Assembly (NCBI RefSeq): GCF_003286075.1
Contig: NZ_QLUV01000013.1
Location: 1-64,000 of the forward strand
DNA from: Paracoccus endophyticus
GTDB lineage: Bacteria > Pseudomonadota > Alphaproteobacteria > Rhodobacterales > Rhodobacteraceae
Direction of reading: 5' to 3'
Length of the DNA: 64,000 bases
A model generated the notes under the pieces. The model was not told the DNA's origin. It ran no database searches and saw nothing but the letters and a program-made list of their open reading frames with translations. Positions 16,140 through 25,540 of this stretch are shown piece by piece. The stretch's first letter is position 1; each line of letters starts with the position of its first letter. Position numbers and translations under genes: made by a program.

Positions 16140-18839
16140 TCAGAAGCGGTCCAGCAGCCGTCCCAGATAATCGCGCTCGTCGCGCGGGCGGTCGGGCTGA
16201 CCGCTGCGCCGGCGGATCTCGTCCTGCAGGTCGCGGGCGCGGCCGGTGCCGTCCTGCGCGTCGGCAAGCGCGTCGCCCGTGGTGACGGTGCCGCCCTGAC
16301 CGCCCAGGTCGCGGCCCAGGGGATCGCGGCCGGTCTGGCGGGTTCCGCGCCCGTCACCGCCATCGGCGCGGGCCCCGCCCTGCTGGCCCGGCGTCTGGCC
16401 CTGCCCGTCCTGGCCCTGCCCCTGACCCTGATCGCCGGACTGGCCCTCGGCCATGTCGCTCAGGGCGCGCATCCCCTCGCGCATGGCCTCGATCGCGTCG
16501 GCCTGGCGGTCCATGGCGCCTGCGGGATCGCTTTCGCGCAGCGCGCGCTCGGCGTCCTCCATGGCGCGGCCGGCCTCGTCCAGCTCTCGGCCGGCGCGAT
16601 CGCCTGCCTCGGACCCACGGCCCGGCAACAGGCCGCGCTGGCGCCCCAGCTCTTCGCGCAGCGCCCGCTGGCGGTCGGCCAGCGAGCCCCCACCTTGCTG
16701 GCTCCCACCCTGCTGCCCTGCACCGGGCTGGCCCTCGCCGGGTTGACCCTCGCCCGGTTGGCCCTCGCCCGGTTGGCCCCCGCCCTGCTGTCCCTCGCCC
16801 GGCTGCCCTTGGCCCTGCTGCCCCTCGCCCGGCGACGGCTCGCCTGAAGGGGGGCCGCCGCGCTGCCAGTCGCCCAGCGGGTCCTGCGCCTGCCGCATCG
16901 CCTCGTCGGCCAGGCGCTGCTGTTCGCGCAGCGTCTCGGCCAGCTGGCCCGAGGGGCCTTGCCCCTGCCCGCCCTGCCCGCCCTCGCCCTGCGTGACCTT
17001 GAGGTTTTCCATCATGCGGTTGAACTGTTCCAGCAGCTCGGCGGCCTCGGCCATCCGCCCCTCGTTCATCAGGCGCTGGATCTCGTCCATCATCTGCTGG
17101 ATCTGGTCGCCGGTGATCTGCTGGCCCTGCTGCGGCGCGCGGTCGAACCGTTCGGCCGGGTCCTGGCCCTGCTGGGCAAGCATCTCGGTATAGGCGTCGG
17201 TCGCGGCCTTCAGCTCGTCCATCAGCTTCTGGATCTCGTCGGGGCTGGCGCCGTTGCGGATCGCCTCGGACAGCCTCTGCTGCGCCTGCTGCATCCGGGC
17301 CAGCGCGTCGGGCAGGCCGCCGTCCTCGATCGCCACGGCAGCGGTCCACAGCGCCTCGGCCAGCCGGTCGCGCACCTCGGGGGACAGGGGGCCGGATTCC
17401 AGCGCGGCCACGGTCTGCGCGACGGTGCGCGCCGTGTCCGGGGTCAGCGTCGGGTCGGGCCGCCAGATCGCCGCGCGCAGCAGCTGCGCGCTGCGGGCCG
17501 CGTTTTCGCGCGACCACAGCAGGTCGCGGCGCAGTTCCACCAGCGCGGCGGCCAAGGGGTCGAAGAACCGCCGCCCCGGCAGGATCATGGCGGTGGGCGG
17601 GGTGTCCGCCGCCTGGCCGATCCCGTCCGCGACCGTCAGGCGCAGCGTGACAGGCAGGTTCGCCCAGGGGTGACGGGCCAGGTCGGCCGCCAGCGTCCCC
17701 GTCACGTCGCGCCGTGCCCCGGCGCCCGGCAGCGGCAGGTCCAGCACCAGCGGATCGCGCGGCTCGGGCGCGGCGGCCAGGCCGTAGCGGCGATCGACGG
17801 CCGCCAGGTCCAGTGTCACCTGCGCCTGGCCCGTCGCGATCCCGTTGTCGTCGCGGGCCGTGAATCCCTGGACCAGCCGCCCGTCGGCGCGCCGGTCCGC
17901 CAGCGCGGCAAGGGTCACGGCCGGACCCTGGTCGGGCACGACCGTAACCGCGAACCGCCGCTCGCCCACGGCGACCGCGCCATCACGCTCGGCCGTGAAC
18001 GCGGGCGCGTCGGGGGGGGCTGCGGGGTCCGCGGGGCCGATGTCCTGCGCCACCGCCGTGCCCGAACCATACAGGCGAAAGGTCAGGACCGAGCCCTCGG
18101 GCACCGTCAGCGCGTCGTCCGGCAGCGCGTTCAGATAGATCGTCGGCCGCCGGGTATAGTCGGGCGGCGCGGCCCACCCCTCCCACGCGGGACCGGCGGG
18201 GGCGGCATCACCCGTCGTGACGGTGGGTTTCCACGTCGCGGCCAGGGCGGCAAGCCCCTGCCCGGCCGGTCCCACGCCGCCGAACAGCACCGCCATCGCC
18301 AGCGCCGTCAGCGCGGCCAGCCGCAGCGCGAACGGGTCCCGCCGCGCCAGCCCGGCATCGGGCGCGACGGGCCGGGCGCGGGCCGCGGCGTCGCGGGCGG
18401 CGTCCAGATGCGCGCGCCACAATCCGTCCGCGGCCGCGCCGCCCAGGGCCATCCGGTCGCCCAGCGTCTCCAGCGGCCGTCCCGGCAGGGTGGCATCGAC
18501 CCGCGCCAGCGCGGCGGCGGCCCCGGGCCTGCGAAAGCGCGCCGTGCCCACGGCAACCGACAGCACCATCGCCGCCGCCCACAAACTCAGCGCCAGCGCC
18601 AGCGCGCGGGCCGGCAACGGCGCGACCAGCCCCAGCGCCAGCGCCGCCAGCGCCAGCGCGGCAAGGCTCAGCGCCGGCCAGAAGGCGCGCAGCAGTGATT
18701 CGTACCACAGGCCCCACAGCGTCCAGCGCACCGCGCGCCGTGCGACAGCAGGTGCCGCGGCCGGAATCGCGGCCGCGTCGGCCCACGCGCCGTCGTCCGC
18801 CGCCGGCCCAGCGTGCGTGCTGTGCCGGCGGCGTCTCAC
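16140..18839 (-). CDS. DUF4175 / TIGR02302 family large membrane-anchored protein
   Basis: An 899-residue protein. Two or three hydrophobic segments lie near the N-terminus (about 45-90 and 170-190), followed by a large extracytoplasmic region. From about 600 there are Gln-rich helices (DEIQKLMDEL, QIQQMMDEIQRLM), then a low-complexity Gly/Gln/Pro/Glu stretch with tandem GEGQP units (about 690-735) and another amphipathic helical part. This matches the alphaproteobacterial TIGR02302 family of unknown function. The GTG start overlaps the lysA stop (GTGA). Large alternative frames on both strands arise from its repetitive GC-rich sequence and were discounted. Last gene of the argH-lysA run. Confidence 0.82.
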   Translation of the reverse strand: MRRRRHSTHAGPAADDGAWADAAAIPAAAPAVARRAVRWTLWGLWYESLLRAFWPALSLAALALAALALGLVAPLPARALALALSLWAAAMVLSVAVGTARFRRPGAAAALARVDATLPGRPLETLGDRMALGGAAADGLWRAHLDAARDAAARARPVAPDAGLARRDPFALRLAALTALAMAVLFGGVGPAGQGLAALAATWKPTVTTGDAAPAGPAWEGWAAPPDYTRRPTIYLNALPDDALTVPEGSVLTFRLYGSGTAVAQDIGPADPAAPPDAPAFTAERDGAVAVGERRFAVTVVPDQGPAVTLAALADRRADGRLVQGFTARDDNGIATGQAQVTLDLAAVDRRYGLAAAPEPRDPLVLDLPLPGAGARRDVTGTLAADLARHPWANLPVTLRLTVADGIGQAADTPPTAMILPGRRFFDPLAAALVELRRDLLWSRENAARSAQLLRAAIWRPDPTLTPDTARTVAQTVAALESGPLSPEVRDRLAEALWTAAVAIEDGGLPDALARMQQAQQRLSEAIRNGASPDEIQKLMDELKAATDAYTEMLAQQGQDPAERFDRAPQQGQQITGDQIQQMMDEIQRLMNEGRMAEAAELLEQFNRMMENLKVTQGEGGQGGQGQGPSGQLAETLREQQRLADEAMRQAQDPLGDWQRGGPPSGEPSPGEGQQGQGQPGEGQQGGGQPGEGQPGEGQPGEGQPGAGQQGGSQQGGGSLADRQRALREELGRQRGLLPGRGSEAGDRAGRELDEAGRAMEDAERALRESDPAGAMDRQADAIEAMREGMRALSDMAEGQSGDQGQGQGQDGQGQTPGQQGGARADGGDGRGTRQTGRDPLGRDLGGQGGTVTTGDALADAQDGTGRARDLQDEIRRRSGQPDRPRDERDYLGRLLDRF

Positions 18840-20101
18840 AGCCAGGCCGGGATGCTGTCGCGGGCCAGCATCTCCTCGATCGTGGGGCGGGCGCGGATCA
18901 GCGCCCAGCGGTCGCCCGACACCATTACCTCGGGCACCAGGGGCCGGGTGTTGTATTCCGACGCCATCACCGCGCCGTAGGCCCCGGCCGAGCGGAACGC
19001 GACAAGCTCGCCCGCCGCCAGCGCGGGCAGCTGCGCCCCGCGGGCGAAGGTGTCGCCCGTCTCGCACACGGGGCCGACCACATCGACGGGGGCCACCGCC
19101 GCGCCGACCGCCGGCTGGCGCACCGGGACGATGTCGTGGTGCGCGTCGTACATGGCGGGGCGGATCAGATCGTTCATGGCGGCATCCAGGATCAGGAAGT
19201 CCCGCCCCTCGCCCTGCTTGAGATAGATGACCGAGGCCAGCAGCACGCCCGCGTTGCCCGCGATGTTGCGGCCCGGCTCGATCTGGATCTCGCACCCCAG
19301 ATCGCCCACCGTCTCGCGCACGACCTGGCCGTATTCCATCGGCAGGGGCGGCGCGGCGTTGTCGCGGCGATAGGGGATGCCCAGCCCGCCGCCCAGGTCC
19401 AGGCGCGTGATCGCATGGCCGTCCGCACGCAGGGCACGCGTCAGACCGGCCAGCTTGGCATACGCCGCGCGATAGGGGTCCAGGTCGGTCAGCTGGCTGC
19501 CGATGTGCATGTCGATGCCGGTGACGCGCAGCCCCGGCAGGGCCGCGGCGTGGGCATAGACCGCGCGGGCCCGCGCAATCGGGATGCCGAACTTGTTTTC
19601 GGACTTGCCGGTGGCGATCTTGGCATGGGTGCGCGCATCCACGTCGGGATTGACCCGCACGGTGATGGGCACGACGGTCCCCATCGCGTCGGCCACGGCC
19701 GACAGGGCGGCCAGTTCGGCCTCGGATTCCACGTTGAACTGGCGGATGCCGCCCGAGATCACCGACTGCATCTCGTCCCGGGTCTTGCCCACGCCGGAAA
19801 ACACGATCCGTTCGCCCGGAACGCCCGCGGCGCGCGCCCGGCAGTATTCGCCCCCCGAGACGACGTCCATGCCCGCGCCCAGGTCGCCCAGCAGGCGCAG
19901 CACGGCCAGGTTCGAGTTCGCCTTGACCGCAAAGCAGACCAGGTGGTCGGTCCAGTCCAGCGCCTGACGGAACAGGGTGAAATGCCGCGTCAGGGTGGCC
20001 GCGGAATAGACATAGACAGGCGTGCCGACACGGGCCGCGATCTGGGGCAGCGGCACGTCCTCGGCGTGCAGGACGCCGTGGGCATAGTTGAAGTGATCCA
20101 T
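18836..20101 (-). CDS. lysA: Diaminopimelate decarboxylase LysA
   Basis: A 421-residue PLP enzyme of the alanine-racemase-fold group IV decarboxylases, converting meso-diaminopimelate to L-lysine. The PLP lysine is K60 in CFAVKANSN; HIGSQL, LDLGGGLGIPY and EPGR phosphate-binding segments are intact, and the active-site cysteine region VCETGDTFA is present near 345. Length is typical. The ATG at 20101 overlaps the stop of the preceding membrane protein gene by one base (TGATG), and its own stop overlaps the GTG of the DUF4175 gene. It therefore sits in the middle of a coupled run beginning with argH. Confidence 0.93.
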   Translation of the reverse strand: MDHFNYAHGVLHAEDVPLPQIAARVGTPVYVYSAATLTRHFTLFRQALDWTDHLVCFAVKANSNLAVLRLLGDLGAGMDVVSGGEYCRARAAGVPGERIVFSGVGKTRDEMQSVISGGIRQFNVESEAELAALSAVADAMGTVVPITVRVNPDVDARTHAKIATGKSENKFGIPIARARAVYAHAAALPGLRVTGIDMHIGSQLTDLDPYRAAYAKLAGLTRALRADGHAITRLDLGGGLGIPYRRDNAAPPLPMEYGQVVRETVGDLGCEIQIEPGRNIAGNAGVLLASVIYLKQGEGRDFLILDAAMNDLIRPAMYDAHHDIVPVRQPAVGAAVAPVDVVGPVCETGDTFARGAQLPALAAGELVAFRSAGAYGAVMASEYNTRPLVPEVMVSGDRWALIRARPTIEEMLARDSIPAWL

Positions 20102-20358
20102 CAGGCGACCCTGCGCGAACGTAAGAACAGATATAGGGGCAAGGCGCAGCCAAGGCCAAGCGCAAGCGCAGGCAGCGTCACGAGCGCGCCCCAGTTGCGG
20201 CGCACCATGGTTTCCACCAGGCACCACGCCGCCAGCGCGGCGATGCCGGCCCAGTCGCCGCCCACCGGCGGCGGCCAGTCGGCGGCCCAGCCCAGCGCCG
20301 CGCCGATCCCCGCCAGACCCAGCCACAGCAACCGCAGCGGGGTCAGGCCGAACGGCAC
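20101..20358 (-). CDS. Small membrane protein between lipoprotein gene and lysA
   Basis: An 85-residue hydrophobic protein with three predicted membrane segments (about 8-25, 35-48 and 58-76) and a basic C-terminal end (FLRSRRVA). The start is GTG, two bases after the stop of the upstream lipoprotein gene, and the stop overlaps the lysA ATG. I do not recognise a family. Its fixed position just before lysA suggests cotranslation rather than a known part in lysine synthesis. Confidence 0.65.
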   Translation of the reverse strand: MPFGLTPLRLLWLGLAGIGAALGWAADWPPPVGGDWAGIAALAAWCLVETMVRRNWGALVTLPALALGLGCALPLYLFLRSRRVA

Positions 20359-20360
20359 GG

Positions 20361-20597
20361 TCAGCGCGGCTCCAGCCCGACCAGATCCTCTCCCGACAGC
20401 GAGACGGGCGCGTGCCGCCGCGACGGGTTATAGACGTAGGTTCCCTTCTGGATCATCACCGCCTCCTGCGCGCTGCCCACGGTGCTCGAGGTGGTGGGCC
20501 CGCCGCAGGCGCCAAGCGCCGCCAGCGCCGCCACCCCCCCCGCTGCCCGCCAATATGTGATCCGCCGGTGTGTCGTCGATTTCAGGCCCATCGCCAT
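20361..20597 (-). CDS. Small putative lipoprotein
   Basis: A 78-residue protein with basic N-terminus, hydrophobic stretch and the lipobox LAALGAC (Cys at residue 31), so probably a lipoprotein. The mature part of 48 residues contains AVMIQKGTYVYNPSRRH and no recognisable domain. An alternative ATG two codons downstream is possible. It follows the LptM-like gene by 70 bases and precedes the small membrane protein gene by 2 bases. Confidence 0.6.
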   Translation of the reverse strand: MAMGLKSTTHRRITYWRAAGGVAALAALGACGGPTTSSTVGSAQEAVMIQKGTYVYNPSRRHAPVSLSGEDLVGLEPR

Positions 20598-20667
20598 GCT
20601 CTCTGTCCTGTCCTGCCTCGTGCGGCCGTCTGCGCGGCCCTTTGTGTTTCGCCTCGCGCCCGCGGCG

Positions 20668-20829
20668 TCAGGGCCGGGCGCGCGGTGCGTCGTCGTCTGC
20701 CGGCACGCTGATCGTCAGGGTGGCGCCGGTCTGCAACCCCTCGTCCCCCGCCGGGCGTTGCGGCGGTCCATCGACCCCGCAGGCCGCCAGGGCCATCGCC
20801 AGCCCCGTGACCAGTGCAAGCCGCCGCAT
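20668..20829 (-). CDS. Tiny LptM-like lipoprotein (LPAM_2 type)
   Basis: A 53-codon gene whose ATG overlaps the argH stop as TGATG. The product starts [19 protein letters not shown]; the lipobox is ALAAC with Cys at residue 17. Right after the Cys comes GVDGPPQRPA, which resembles the C-G-x-K-G-P-x-x-x-P start of mature LptM/YifL proteins. In enterobacteria LptM helps LptD mature in the outer membrane and sits beside dapF/lysA genes; in alphaproteobacteria such tiny lipoproteins lie between argH and lysA, as here. Identification rests on the lipobox, the short Pro-rich tail and the position, so orthology is probable rather than shown. Confidence 0.72.
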   Translation of the reverse strand: MRRLALVTGLAMALAACGVDGPPQRPAGDEGLQTGATLTISVPADDDAPRARP

Positions 20830-22256
20830 CATCCCCAACTCTCCATGATGCCGCGCCAGCGCGCGACCTGCGCACGCACCTGATCGGGCGCCGTGCCCCC
20901 ATAGGATTGCCGCGATGCGACCGAGTTGTGAACGCCCAACACGCCGAATACCGCATCCGTGATCGCCGGATGCACCGCCTGCATCTCGGCCAGGGTCAGG
21001 TCGGGCAGATCGACGCCGCGCGCCTCGGCGGCGGCGACCAGGCTGCCGGTGACGTGGTGGGCGTCGCGGAACGGCAGGCCCGCCGCCCGGACCAGCCAGT
21101 CGGCCAGGTCTGTGGCGGTGGAAAACCCCGACGAGGCCGCGGCCTCCAGCCGGTCACGGTTCACGGTCAGGTCGCCGATCATGCCGGTCATCGCGGCCAG
21201 CGCCAGCATCAGCGTGTCGGCGGCGTCGAAGACCTGTTCCTTGTCCTCCTGCATGTCCTTGGAATAGGCCAAGGGCAGGCCCTTCATCACCGTGAACAGC
21301 GCCACGGCCGCCCCCAGGATGCGGCCGATCTTGGCGCGGATCAACTCGGCCGCGTCGGGGTTGCGCTTTTGCGGCATGATGCTGGACCCGGTGGACCAGC
21401 GGTCCGACAGCGCGACAAAGCGGAACTGCGCGCTGGACCAGATCACCAGTTCCTCGGCCAGCCGGCTCAGATGCGTGGCGCAGATCGCGGCGGCGCTCAG
21501 GAATTCCAGCGCAAAGTCCCGGTCGCTGACGGCGTCGAGGCTGTTGGCCGTCGGCCGGTCGAAGCCCAGCGCCGCGGCTGTCGCGTGGCGGTCGATCGGG
21601 AACCCCGTTCCCGCCAGCGCGGCCGAGCCCAGGGGCGATTCGTTCATCCGGGCGCGCGCGTCGGTGAACCGGCCGATGTCGCGGCCCAGCATTTCCACAT
21701 AGGCCATCATGTGATGGCCCCAGGTGACGGGCTGCGCGGTCTGCAGGTGGGTAAAGCCGGGCATCACCCAGTCCGCCCCCGCCTCGGCCTGCGCCACCAG
21801 CGCCCCGATCAGCGCCCGCAGCCCGCCCACCGCCGCGTCGCACTGGTCGCGCACCCACAGCCGGAAATCCGTCGCCACCTGGTCGTTGCGCGACCGCGCC
21901 GTGTGCAGCCGGCCCGCCGGCTCGCCGATCAGCGCCTTCAGCCGCGCCTCGACGTTCATGTGGATGTCCTCCAGCGCCGTCTGGAACCGGAATGCGCCCC
22001 CCTCGATCTCTGACAAGACGGTGAGCAGGCCTTCCCCGATGGCGCGGGCGTCGCTATCGCTGATGATGCCCTGCGCGGCCAGCATCGCCGCGTGGGCGCG
22101 GCTGCCCCGGATGTCCTGGGCGTAAAGCCGGCGGTCGAACCCGATCGAGGCGTTGATCGCCTCCATGATCGCGTCCGGCCCGGCGGCAAAGCGCCCGCCC
22201 CACATGCTGTTCGCGGCCCCCGTCGCGGCATCAGTGGGGGCGGGGCGGTCGGTCAT
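20829..22256 (-). CDS. argH: Argininosuccinate lyase
   Basis: A 475-residue enzyme of the fumarase/aspartase superfamily that splits argininosuccinate into arginine and fumarate. Family signatures are all present: WGGRF near the start, [13 protein letters not shown] near 120, [10 protein letters not shown], and the superfamily signature [13 protein letters not shown] near 290. ATG at 22256 follows AAGGACA. It heads the minus-strand run argH-lptM-lipoprotein-membrane protein-lysA-DUF4175, and its stop overlaps the lptM-like start. It is divergent from the TlpA-like gene with only 21 bases between starts, so promoters overlap coding DNA or lie within the neighbour's 5' end. Confidence 0.95.
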   Translation of the reverse strand: MTDRPAPTDAATGAANSMWGGRFAAGPDAIMEAINASIGFDRRLYAQDIRGSRAHAAMLAAQGIISDSDARAIGEGLLTVLSEIEGGAFRFQTALEDIHMNVEARLKALIGEPAGRLHTARSRNDQVATDFRLWVRDQCDAAVGGLRALIGALVAQAEAGADWVMPGFTHLQTAQPVTWGHHMMAYVEMLGRDIGRFTDARARMNESPLGSAALAGTGFPIDRHATAAALGFDRPTANSLDAVSDRDFALEFLSAAAICATHLSRLAEELVIWSSAQFRFVALSDRWSTGSSIMPQKRNPDAAELIRAKIGRILGAAVALFTVMKGLPLAYSKDMQEDKEQVFDAADTLMLALAAMTGMIGDLTVNRDRLEAAASSGFSTATDLADWLVRAAGLPFRDAHHVTGSLVAAAEARGVDLPDLTLAEMQAVHPAITDAVFGVLGVHNSVASRQSYGGTAPDQVRAQVARWRGIMESWG

Positions 22257-22277
22257 CGTCTGTCCTTCGGAGGTTTC

Positions 22278-22904
22278 ATGCTGCGTTCCCTGGTGCTTTA
22301 TACGGCGCTCGCCCTTGGCGCAAACCTGCCCGCCGGCGCCTCGGCCGCACCCGCGGGCAGCCCCGATTCGGCGCAGCCCGCGGCGGCCCCTGCGCCGGCC
22401 CTGACCGCCACGCCCCCAGGTCCCGTGGACTGGCAGGCGGCGCGGGACGCAGGCCTGCCCAAGCTGATCGAATCGACGCCCGCCCCTGCCCCAGACCTGC
22501 CGTTTTCCGACCTCGACGGGGGCGCCCACAGCCTTGCGGACTATCGCGGCAAGCTGCTGCTGGTGAACTTCTGGGCGACCTGGTGCGCCCCCTGCCGCGA
22601 GGAGATGCCCTCGCTGGACGCCCTGCAGCGGCAGATGGGCGACGACGACTTTGCCGTTCTGACCATCGCGTCGGGGCGCAACCCGCCACCCGCCATCCGC
22701 AAGTTCTTTGCAGAAGCCGGGATCACCGACCTGCCGACGCTGACCGACCCCTCGATGGCGCTGGCCCGCGCCTTCGGCGTGCTGGCGATGCCGATCAGCG
22801 TGCTGATCGACGCCGAGGGGCGAGAGATCGCGCGCATGGCGGGCGACGCGGACTGGGCCTCGCCCGCCGCGCTGGCGCTGATCGGCCAGCTCAAGGCCCG
22901 CTAG
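22278..22904 (+). CDS. Periplasmic TlpA/ResA-like thioredoxin
   Basis: A 208-residue protein with an N-terminal signal sequence (ending ASAAP near 24), an Ala/Pro-rich linker to about 65, and a thioredoxin-like domain. The redox motif WCAPC (C103, C106) sits in [20 protein letters not shown] and the cis-Pro loop is AMPISVLID near 170. Such proteins reduce disulfides in the periplasm, for cytochrome c or cytochrome oxidase copper-site assembly. TlpA is commonly next to argH in Rhodobacteraceae, divergently, as here. ATG at 22278 has CGGAGG 6 bases upstream. It converges with tag, overlapping by four bases. Confidence 0.87.
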   Translation: MLRSLVLYTALALGANLPAGASAAPAGSPDSAQPAAAPAPALTATPPGPVDWQAARDAGLPKLIESTPAPAPDLPFSDLDGGAHSLADYRGKLLLVNFWATWCAPCREEMPSLDALQRQMGDDDFAVLTIASGRNPPPAIRKFFAEAGITDLPTLTDPSMALARAFGVLAMPISVLIDAEGREIARMAGDADWASPAALALIGQLKAR

Positions 22905-23473
22905 CGCCCGGCGCCCAGCCGGTCGGGGTGGCGGTGGCATCCGGTCAGGTGGTCGTTGACCATCCCCGTGGCCTGCATGAAGGCATAGGCGATCACCGGC
23001 CCGCAGAAGCCGAAGCCCCGTTGCTTCAGCGCCCGCGCCATGGCGGCGGATCGGGCCGTCTGCGCGGGCACGTCGGCGGCCGCGGTCCAGCGGTTGCGCA
23101 CCGGCGCGCCGCCGACGAAATCCCACAGGAAGGGGGCGAAGCCCTCGGTCTCCTCGATCCTCAGCCAGGCTTGCGCGCCACGCACCGCGGCCTCGATCTT
23201 GCCGCGGTGGCGGACGATCCCCGGGTCGGCCAGCGCCCGCGCCACCTCGGCCTCGCCCCAGCGCGCGACGCCGGCGGGGTCGAAGCCGTCGAACGCGCGG
23301 CGGAAGGCCTCGCGCTTTCTCAGGATGGTGATCCAGCTCAGCCCTGCCTGGAACCCGTCCAGCACCAGCTTTTCCCACAAGGCGCGCGGATCGTGGTCCG
23401 GCACGCCCCATTCGTGGTCGTGATAGGCCACATACAGCGGATCGGTGCCGCACCAGGCGCAGCGCTGGACCAT
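22901..23473 (-). CDS. tag: DNA-3-methyladenine glycosylase I (Tag)
   Basis: A 190-residue base-excision repair enzyme removing 3-methyladenine. Visible are the zinc-binding parts (C5 in RCAWCG, H18 in YHDHEWG, and the C-terminal TGCHRH), [18 protein letters not shown] and [26 protein letters not shown]. Full length and intact. It ends four bases inside the convergent TlpA-like gene. Regulation by an adaptive response is not suggested by anything seen here. Confidence 0.93.
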   Translation of the reverse strand: MVQRCAWCGTDPLYVAYHDHEWGVPDHDPRALWEKLVLDGFQAGLSWITILRKREAFRRAFDGFDPAGVARWGEAEVARALADPGIVRHRGKIEAAVRGAQAWLRIEETEGFAPFLWDFVGGAPVRNRWTAAADVPAQTARSAAMARALKQRGFGFCGPVIAYAFMQATGMVNDHLTGCHRHPDRLGAGR

Positions 23474-23562
23474 CGCGTTAACCTTCCCCGCGGATCACGG
23501 CTCATCTTTACGGGATGTTAGGGCATTCTCGCCAGTGTGTCCGTACCACGAAGGAGACCGCC

Positions 23563-24396
23563 ATGACCCGATTCGACGCCGATCAGGACACATCCCCGCA
23601 GCGTGGGTCGCCCCTGGACTTCGCGGTCGGCGAGTTGTCGCGGCTGACGCTGACGACCGTTCAGCGCGCGGTCGAGCGGGGCGACGGGGTGCTGGCCTTT
23701 CAGCCCGTGGTGCAGTCCAGCCGCCCCGACCAGCCCGCCTTTCACGAGGGGCTGATCCGCATCATCGACGACACTGGCCGCTTCGTGCCCCTGCGCGATT
23801 TCATGTGGCACGCAGAAACGACCGAGCTGGGGCGCAAGATCGACTGCCTGGCCCTGGCGCTGGGCTTGCGGGCGCTCGCCGAAGAGCCGGGGCTGCGGCT
23901 GTCGATCAACATGTCGGCGCGGTCCATCGGCTATCCGCAGTGGCTTGAAACGATGCGCCGGGGGATCGGTGCGGACGACAGCCTGGCCGAGCGGCTGATC
24001 CTCGAGATCACCGAAAGCTCGGCCATGGGCATGGCGGACCTGGTGATCCAGTTCATGCGAGAGTTGCAGGGCCGGGGCGTCAGCTTTGCGCTGGACGATT
24101 TCGGCGCAGGCTATACCTCGTTCCGGTATCTGCGGGACTTCTCGTTCGACATGATCAAGATCGACGGGCAGTTCATCCGCGCCATTTCGGACCAGCCCGA
24201 CAACCAGGTCCTGGCCCGCGCTCTGCAATCCATCGCCCATCATTTTGACATGTTCACCGTCGCCGAACAGGTCGAGACGGCAGATGACGCAGCCTATCTG
24301 ATCGACATGGGCATCGACTGCCTGCAAGGGTTCTATTTCGGGGCGCCGACGATCAATCCGCCCTGGCGCGCGCCGCATTCGTCGGCGCGGCGGTGA
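23563..24396 (+). CDS. EAL-domain cyclic-di-GMP phosphodiesterase, stand-alone
   Basis: The 277-residue protein is almost entirely an EAL domain with a 40-residue N-terminal lead and no sensor or GGDEF domain. The metal and substrate residues of active EAL enzymes are all there: E62 (EGLIR), N116 (INMSAR), E148 (LEITES), D178-D179 (LDDFGAGYTSF), K199 (IKIDGQF), E235 (AEQVET) and Q255 (LQGFYFG). It should hydrolyse c-di-GMP to pGpG in the cytoplasm. AAGGAG lies 7 bases before the ATG. The signal input is not visible. Confidence 0.87.
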   Translation: MTRFDADQDTSPQRGSPLDFAVGELSRLTLTTVQRAVERGDGVLAFQPVVQSSRPDQPAFHEGLIRIIDDTGRFVPLRDFMWHAETTELGRKIDCLALALGLRALAEEPGLRLSINMSARSIGYPQWLETMRRGIGADDSLAERLILEITESSAMGMADLVIQFMRELQGRGVSFALDDFGAGYTSFRYLRDFSFDMIKIDGQFIRAISDQPDNQVLARALQSIAHHFDMFTVAEQVETADDAAYLIDMGIDCLQGFYFGAPTINPPWRAPHSSARR

Positions 24397-24584
24397 CCGC
24401 CGGCGCCGGAACCCGCCCGGGGAAAGGGCGTTCTTTCGCAGATAACGGACCGGCCCCGGCTTGATTGCAGCCACAGGGCGCACAGTGGCAAACCGCCTGC
24501 TTGAACCGCCCTCTTGCGAAACAATCTGTCTCGTTCTAGGCCTTGGACGCAACAGGATTGCGAGTGGCTGTCAAGGAGGGGACG

Positions 24585-25310
24585 ATGGCAAGAGTGGCAT
24601 TGGTGACGGGGGGATCGCGCGGGATTGGCGCGGCGATATCAAGGGCGCTGAAGGACGCAGGCTACACGGTCGCGGCTAACTATGCCGGCAATGACGAGGC
24701 CGCGCAGGCGTTCACCGCCGAAACCGGCATCCGGACGTTCAAGTGGTCGGTGGCCGATTACGACGCCTGCGCCGCAGGCATCAAGCAGGTCGAGCAAGAC
24801 CTGGGACCCATTGACGTGCTGGTGAACAATGCGGGCATCACCCGCGACAGCATGTTCCACAAGATGACCCCGCAGCAGTGGAAAGAGGTCATCGACACCA
24901 ACCTGACCGGGCTGTTCAACATGACCCACGGGGTCTGGAGCGGCATGCGCGACCGCAAGTTCGGCCGCATCGTCAACATCAGTTCCGTCAACGGCCAAAA
25001 GGGTCAGGCCGGGCAGGCCAACTACTCGGCCGCCAAGGCAGGCGACATCGGCTTTACCCGGGCCCTCGCGCAGGAAGGCGCGCGCATGGGGATCACCGTC
25101 AATGCCGTGGCGCCCGGCTACATCGGCACGGAAATGGTGCGCGCCATCGACGAGAAGGTGCTGAACGAGCGCATCATCCCGCAGATCCCCGTCGGGCGCC
25201 TGGGCGAGCCTGAGGAAATCGCGCGCTGCGTGCTGTTCCTGGCGTCGGACGACGCAGGCTTCATCACGGGTTCGACCATCAGCGCCAACGGGGCGCAGTT
25301 CTTCGCCTGA
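24585..25310 (+). CDS. phbB: Acetoacetyl-CoA reductase (PhbB/PhaB)
   Basis: A 241-residue short-chain dehydrogenase/reductase converting acetoacetyl-CoA to (R)-3-hydroxybutyryl-CoA with NADPH, the second step of polyhydroxybutyrate synthesis. The cofactor loop TGGSRGIG is at 8-15, NNAG at 81-84, and the catalytic S134, Y147 and K151. QWKEVIDTNLTGLFNMTHGVW and INGQKGQ-type sequence are characteristic of PhaB rather than FabG. AAGGAGG lies 7 bases before the ATG. A beta-ketothiolase (phaA) usually sits just upstream; here there is instead the EAL gene, so phaA must be elsewhere. Confidence 0.88.
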   Translation: MARVALVTGGSRGIGAAISRALKDAGYTVAANYAGNDEAAQAFTAETGIRTFKWSVADYDACAAGIKQVEQDLGPIDVLVNNAGITRDSMFHKMTPQQWKEVIDTNLTGLFNMTHGVWSGMRDRKFGRIVNISSVNGQKGQAGQANYSAAKAGDIGFTRALAQEGARMGITVNAVAPGYIGTEMVRAIDEKVLNERIIPQIPVGRLGEPEEIARCVLFLASDDAGFITGSTISANGAQFFA

Positions 25311-25325
25311 CGACACCGCACGACA

Positions 25326-25349
25326 GGGCCGGCCCGCCCGGGCCGGCCC
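25326..25349. terminator. Long GC hairpin after phbB
   Basis: A perfect 10-bp inverted repeat (GGGCCGGCCC on both arms, 4-base loop) begins 15 bases after the phbB stop. No T-run follows on either strand, so it is a terminator-like structure of uncertain efficiency. Confidence 0.4.
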
Positions 25350-25540
25350 ATCAGGCACCGCGCGCCGGCTGCCAAACCGCCCGTGGCCCGCATCTCGCCC
25401 CAGGGCGCCCGGGGTCGATCACGGGACACCTCCGCAGGCCGCACGCCAAGCCATTGCGCTGCCGGCAGGACCGACAGCCTCCCAGAAAACCACCTGCTGC
25501 CCAAGGACAACCCGCCGCGCCCGCGCTGCAGTCGTCCTGC

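Noticed and set aside
16690..16830. Tandem short repeats in the DUF4175 gene
   Set aside because: They encode GEGQP low-complexity units within the reading frame, so they are not a separate genetic element.
16140..20165. Single frame joining lysA antisense-side sequence with DUF4175
   Set aside because: The frame upstream of 18839 overlaps lysA in another phase and has no homology; the GTG at 18839 is the better start.
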